Below, piece by piece: positions 7,106 to 9,819 of a stretch of 9,819 nucleotides of DNA. Within the stretch, counting starts at the first letter, position 1. The number at the start of each line of letters is the position of its first letter. The notes beneath the pieces were generated by a model. It was not told the DNA's origin, did no database searches, and was given only the letters and a program-made list of their open reading frames with translations. The position numbers were made by a program, and so were the translations under genes. The DNA comes from Rhizobiaceae bacterium (GTDB taxonomy: Bacteria > Pseudomonadota > Alphaproteobacteria > Rhizobiales > Rhizobiaceae): contig SCRB01000816.1 in assembly GCA_004299545.1 (NCBI GenBank), positions 1 through 9,819 of the forward strand, in the 5' to 3' direction.

Positions 7106-7612
7106 ATGACGATTTCCATGTATGACGCTTCGGTTCCCGTCTTTTTGACGATGCTGAAGAGCCTTTCCCATTTCCTGACAAAGGGCGAGACCAACGCCGC
7201 GCAGCGAAAGATCGAACCGGCGGTTTTCCTGAACGACCGTCTCGCGCCCGACATGTTTCCGCTCACCCGGCAGGTGCAGATCGCGACTGACCACGCCAAG
7301 GGCGCTGCGGCGCGCCTGTCGGGAAAGCCGCCGCTTCCGATCGAGGACACGGAGACGAGCTTCACCGAGCTCCAGGCGCGCATCGAACGGGTTTGCGCCT
7401 ATCTCAAGGAATTCGACCGTTCCGACATCGACGGTTCGGAAGCCCGTGAAATCGTGCTGAAGATCGGCGGCAAGGACCTGTCCATGCCGGGCATGCAATA
7501 CCTGCTCCATTTCGCCGTGCCGAACTTCTATTTCCACGTGACGACCGCCTACGACATCCTGCGCCACAACGGCGTGCCGATCGGCAAGGCCGATTTCTTC
7601 GGACGGGAATGA
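7106..7612 (+). CDS. DUF1993 family protein (DinB-like helical bundle)
   Basis: A 168-residue protein that reads as a full-length DUF1993 member, a family related to DinB/YfiT-like four-helix bundles. Typical features are the start MTISMYDASVPVFLTML, the segment APDMFPLTRQVQIATDHAK (49-67), and the C-terminal block FAVPNFYFHVTTAYDILRHNGVPIGKADFF (about 136-165). There is no signal peptide or membrane segment, so it should be cytoplasmic. The biochemical role of the family is not established; some DinB-fold relatives bind metals or thiols, but no clear His triad can be assigned here. ATG 7106 is preceded by AAGGAA at 7091-7096. It appears to be a single-gene unit, divergent from the DUF1176-type gene. 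Confidence 0.85.
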   Translation: MTISMYDASVPVFLTMLKSLSHFLTKGETNAAQRKIEPAVFLNDRLAPDMFPLTRQVQIATDHAKGAAARLSGKPPLPIEDTETSFTELQARIERVCAYLKEFDRSDIDGSEAREIVLKIGGKDLSMPGMQYLLHFAVPNFYFHVTTAYDILRHNGVPIGKADFFGRE

Positions 7613-7613
7613 A

Positions 7614-7632
7614 CGGCAGGCGGCGACTGCCG
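7614..7632. terminator. weak hairpin after the DUF1993 gene
   Basis: CGGCAG (7614-7619) and CTGCCG (7627-7632) pair perfectly around a 7-nt loop, starting 2 nt after the DUF1993 stop. No T-run follows on either strand, so if it ends transcription it does so weakly or with Rho. It lies between the DUF1993 gene and a possible converging small gene. Confidence 0.35.
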
Positions 7633-7633
7633 A

Positions 7634-7798
7634 TCAGCACCGGATTCCCTGGCGTGCCACGCGCGGAAAGTCGGCCGGCCGGATATGGATTTCGTTGCGC
7701 TCGGCAGCCGTTATCGCATTGAGGACAGCGAGAGAGGCGCTGTAACGCCCCTGTTCGCGCGGGCGCGGACGTGAAAACAGTTCAGTGAAAAACCCCAT
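7634..7798 (-). CDS. possible small protein, 54 residues
   Basis: A minus-strand frame from ATG 7798 to TGA 7634. It begins [16 protein letters not shown], contains SASLAVLNAITAAERNEIHI and ends RVARQGIRC. GGAG lies 8 nt before the ATG (7810-7807), and an in-frame stop sits just upstream, so the start is well bounded. Codon choice is moderately G/C-rich at third positions, as expected for a real gene here. The middle could form an amphipathic helix. I do not recognise the family. It converges on the DUF1993 gene and shares 17 nt with the end of another small frame upstream, in a different register. It could be a real small protein or a chance frame in GC-rich DNA. Confidence 0.42.
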   Translation of the reverse strand: MGFFTELFSRPRPREQGRYSASLAVLNAITAAERNEIHIRPADFPRVARQGIRC

Positions 7799-7949
7799 GG
7801 GTCAGGCTCCATCGCTTGACCTCCCGGAGGTGTAAGTAGCTGTAGCGACCGCTATATTGCAGTGCAGCATTCACATGGCTGCCATGCAGGGAAAAAGAGC
7901 CGTTTTCCATCAGGCTGACACATTCGTTACGGTAGTATCCCGGAATCAC
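7782..7949 (-). CDS. possible small protein, 55 residues
   Basis: A minus-strand frame from GTG 7949 to TGA 7782. After [17 protein letters not shown] it is rich in Ser, Tyr, His and Leu ([12 protein letters not shown]) and ends [14 protein letters not shown] lies 4 nt before the GTG, and an in-frame stop lies just upstream of that. An internal ATG (the M of LMENG) lacks a good ribosome-binding site. The 3' end overlaps the start of the 54-residue frame by 17 nt. No family is recognised. Two palindromes lie inside it, which could equally mean that this is regulatory DNA for ndk rather than a gene. Confidence 0.25.
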   Translation of the reverse strand: MIPGYYRNECVSLMENGSFSLHGSHVNAALQYSGRYSYLHLREVKRWSLTHGVFH

Positions 7950-8023
7950 ATCGCCCCTTCACAATCGGCCGCCGCCGGGTTATGCAGCCGCCACTTCATG
8001 CCTGCCTCCAGAAGGGATTTTCC
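7799..8023 (+). other. leader/upstream region of ndk with palindromes
   Basis: About 225 nt precede ndk on its strand. Inside are ACCTCC-C-GGAGGT (7819-7831) and CATGGC-T-GCCATG (7874-7886), both with perfect 6-bp arms around one base. CTTGAC (7815-7820) and CTATAT (7852-7857) each match the rhizobial housekeeping promoter elements exactly, but they are 31 nt apart, too far to be one promoter. CTATAT may still be a -10 with a weak -35. No riboswitch or RNA gene could be recognised. Confidence 0.35.
8011..8017 (+). promoter_or_regulatory. ribosome-binding site of ndk
   Basis: GAAGGGA lies 6 nt before ATG 8024. It sets the start there, where the protein begins [13 protein letters not shown] as in other Ndk proteins, instead of at an in-frame upstream ATG at 7982 that would add 14 non-conserved residues. 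Confidence 0.75.
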
Positions 8024-8446
8024 ATGGCCATCGAGCGTACCTTTTCCATGATCAAGCCGGACGCGACCCGGCGGAACCTCACGGGCGCCGTCACGAAGCT
8101 GCTTGAAGAAGCCGGTCTTCGCGTCGTCGCCTCCCGCCGCGTATGGATGAGCCGGCGCGAGGCGGAAGGATTCTATGCCGTGCACAAGGGCAGGCCGTTC
8201 TTCGACGAGCTGTGCGCGTTCATGTCTTCCGGGCCAACGGTCGTGCAGGTTCTGGAAGGCGAGAACGCCATTGCCCGGAACCGTGAAGTGATGGGCGCGA
8301 CCAACCCCGCCGATGCTGCCGCGGGGACGATCCGCAAGACCTTCGCGCTTTCCATCGGCGAGAACTCGGTCCACGGCTCGGACGCCCCGGAGACGGCCGC
8401 CCAGGAAATCAGGTACTGGTTCTCCGATACGGAAATCGTCGGATAA
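8024..8446 (+). CDS. ndk: nucleoside diphosphate kinase
   Basis: A 140-residue enzyme that moves the gamma-phosphate from ATP to other nucleoside diphosphates through a phospho-histidine, balancing NTP and dNTP pools in the cytoplasm. Conserved residues are present: Lys11 in MIKPDA, Tyr51, Arg87 and Asn114, and the catalytic His117 in [12 protein letters not shown]. Length is standard for bacterial Ndk, and the C-terminal [13 protein letters not shown] is like rhizobial members. It has its own ribosome-binding site and a strong terminator 24 nt after the stop, so it is probably transcribed alone, from an unassigned promoter in the long upstream region. Nothing looks truncated or unusual. Confidence 0.98.
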   Translation: MAIERTFSMIKPDATRRNLTGAVTKLLEEAGLRVVASRRVWMSRREAEGFYAVHKGRPFFDELCAFMSSGPTVVQVLEGENAIARNREVMGATNPADAAAGTIRKTFALSIGENSVHGSDAPETAAQEIRYWFSDTEIVG

Positions 8447-8470
8447 CGGGTTGTCGATAAGAGCAAGGGG

Positions 8471-8500
8471 AAAAAGCCGGGCGCACTACCCGGCTTTTTT
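8471..8500. terminator. bidirectional intrinsic terminator between ndk and the GGDEF-EAL gene
   Basis: AAAAAGCCGGG (8471-8481) pairs with CCCGGCTTTTT (8489-8499) around a 7-nt loop, an 11-bp stem with a T-run after it on the plus strand. On the minus strand the T-run is made by the complement of 8471-8475, so it can work both ways. The TAG stop of the minus-strand gene (8486-8488) lies in the loop, and its last four sense codons (Lys-Lys-Ala-Gly) fall within the stem and T-run. Confidence 0.92.
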
Positions 8501-9819
8501 CGTTTCCACAAGCGTGATGGCCGGTAATTCGAGCATGGGGGCTCCTCCCGTATAGCTGTCGAGGAAGGCGCGAAAAGCAGGCTGGGGGAGAGCGGGGCTG
8601 AAGAGGAATCCCTGAAAGGCATCGCAGCCGAAAAGCTGCAGGAAGATGCGCTGCTGGTCTGTCTCGACCCACTCGCCGATACATTCCAGTTCAAGCGTGC
8701 GCGCCATAGCCAGAATGGCTTTCACCAGCGCACGATCGCTTTCGCTGGACTGGAGGTCGTTGACGAAATTTCCGGCGATCTTGATCGCGTCGAACGGCAT
8801 TCTCTTCAGGTCCGCGAGGGAGAAGTACCCGGTTCCGAAATTGTCAAGCGCGAAGCGGATGCCGAATTTGCGCATTTCGTGCATCTGTCTGGCGACGAGC
8901 GAACGGTCCTTGGTCATCACGTGCTCGGTCAGTTCCAGCATCAGGGCGGACGCATCGATCCTGTATTCCGCGAGCAGTCCGGCCAGTTCCTGCATGAAAT
9001 GGGAGCTCAGGAGCGAACGCGAACTGATGTTGAGCGCGAGCCTGAGAGAGGCCGTGCGTTCGTCCCGTTGCCAGGCTGCCAAGGTCGCGATCCCCCTGTG
9101 CAGGACAAACCGGTCGATGTCGCTTATCAGGTCGGGTTGCTGATCGAGGGGGAATTGAGCCGGGGAGATAAGCCCCAGTTGCGGGTGCTGCCAGCGCAGG
9201 AGCACCTCGGCGCCGCGGATCGCGCCCAACCGGTCTATCTGCGGTTGGAAGTAGAGGCTGAGCTTGCCAAGCGCAATGGCGTCCCGCAGTTCGTGGACAA
9301 GCTGCATCTGCATCGTTTCGGCGACCATGACGTCCGGGGCGTAAGTCGCAACGTTGTTGCGGCCGCCGTTCTTGGCGCGATACATCGCGATGTCGGCCCG
9401 TTTCAGGATTTCGCTCGAATTGGTTTCGCTGCCGTCGAAGACGACGGTGCCGATGCTGGCCGAGGCACTGTGCCTCGCATGCCCGAACTGGAAATCGGGC
9501 TTGAGCGCCCACAGAATCCGGTTCGCCACGTCCGCCGCAACACATTGCGCTTCGTCGCGTTGTCCTGGAACGCGTGGGATCAGGACGATGAATTCGTCGC
9601 CGCCGATACGCGCGACGATGGTGCCTTCCCTTATGCAGTTGCGGATCCGTTGCGCGACCTGGGTGAGGAATTCGTCGCCGACGTGATGACCCTGGCTGTC
9701 GTTCAGCGTCTTGAAATGATCGAGGTCGATGAAGAGAAGAGCGCCGAAGCCGCCATTCTTTTGCCTTGCGAGGAACGCTTCCTCCAACCGGGCCAGCAAT
9801 GCCCGCCTGTTGAGCAGGC
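8486..9819 (-). CDS. GGDEF-EAL cyclic-di-GMP protein (N-terminus beyond the window)
   Basis: About 443 residues are visible. The frame stays open to the window edge and reads LLNRRALLARLEE, the usual opening of a GGDEF domain, so any sensor domain lies outside. The GGDEF motif is intact (codons 9590-9604), so diguanylate cyclase activity is possible. The inhibitory I-site position is REGT (9620-9631) instead of RxxD, so product inhibition is probably lost. The EAL domain opens with EVL (9200-9208), an accepted variant. It keeps NISSRSL, LELTEH, the Lys of IKI, the Glu of GEWVET and the Gln of FQGFLFS. Conserved motifs are altered: DNFGTG for DDFGTG (Asn codon 8840-8842), IKIA for IKID (8774-8776), and EWVET for EGVET (8669-8671). 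The phosphodiesterase may therefore be weak or inactive. The gene ends inside the shared terminator. Confidence 0.93.
   Translation of the reverse strand, partial: LLNRRALLARLEEAFLARQKNGGFGALLFIDLDHFKTLNDSQGHHVGDEFLTQVAQRIRNCIREGTIVARIGGDEFIVLIPRVPGQRDEAQCVAADVANRILWALKPDFQFGHARHSASASIGTVVFDGSETNSSEILKRADIAMYRAKNGGRNNVATYAPDVMVAETMQMQLVHELRDAIALGKLSLYFQPQIDRLGAIRGAEVLLRWQHPQLGLISPAQFPLDQQPDLISDIDRFVLHRGIATLAAWQRDERTASLRLALNISSRSLLSSHFMQELAGLLAEYRIDASALMLELTEHVMTKDRSLVARQMHEMRKFGIRFALDNFGTGYFSLADLKRMPFDAIKIAGNFVNDLQSSESDRALVKAILAMARTLELECIGEWVETDQQRIFLQLFGCDAFQGFLFSPALPQPAFRAFLDSYTGGAPMLELPAITLVETKKAG

Noticed and set aside
7815..7857. CTTGAC and CTATAT read as a single housekeeping promoter for ndk
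   Set aside because: The boxes are 31 nt apart, while this type of promoter needs about 17 nt.
7857..8051. 64-codon plus-strand frame running into the start of ndk
   Set aside because: It overlaps the ndk start in another frame, has no ribosome-binding site and has unremarkable composition.

Overview
The window looks like chromosomal DNA of an alphaproteobacterium, most likely Rhizobiales/Rhizobiaceae. The DNA is GC-rich with strong G/C preference at third codon positions. The nucleoside diphosphate kinase reads like the rhizobial form, and the secreted DUF1176-type protein and the split XdhC arrangement also fit. Genus cannot be set from the sequence alone.

Positions 1-5891 (+ strand) form one tightly packed operon for maturing a molybdenum-containing hydroxylase of the CO dehydrogenase / xanthine dehydrogenase superfamily. 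In order: the last codons of an unidentified upstream gene, a MoxR-type AAA+ ATPase (CoxD-like), a von Willebrand A protein (CoxE-like), a short XdhC N-domain protein, an XdhC Rossmann-domain protein, and a fusion of a MoeA/MogA-like molybdopterin-binding domain to a MocA/MobA-like nucleotidyltransferase. Last comes a Sec-exported alpha/beta hydrolase. Three junctions are 4-base stop/start overlaps (GTGA, ATGA, TTGA); the other gaps are 11-34 nt. The catalytic hydroxylase subunits are not in the window and may lie upstream. By analogy with the cox system, the AAA+/VWA pair would remodel the apo-enzyme, the XdhC proteins would protect, sulfurate and deliver the cofactor, and the fusion protein would make the cytosine dinucleotide form of Moco. 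The hydrolase is the member without an obvious role.

Positions 5892-7612 hold a convergent, then divergent, pair: a secreted DUF1176-type protein (-) and a cytoplasmic DUF1993 (DinB-like) protein (+), sharing a 137-nt intergenic region with candidate promoters on both strands.

Positions 7613-8023 have no recognised gene. Two short minus-strand reading frames of 55 and 54 codons overlap each other there, and the stretch facing ndk has two short palindromes. ndk follows (8024-8446) with all key residues, then a strong bidirectional terminator. Beyond it, and actually ending inside it, is a minus-strand GGDEF-EAL protein whose N-terminus is cut by the window edge. Its GGDEF motif is intact, but its EAL domain has substitutions in conserved active-site motifs.

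No tRNA, rRNA, CRISPR array, insertion sequence or prophage gene was seen. I found no clearly new system. The best leads are the hydrolase coupled to the maturation operon, the degenerate EAL domain, the terminator that overlaps a stop codon, and the small ORFs beside ndk.
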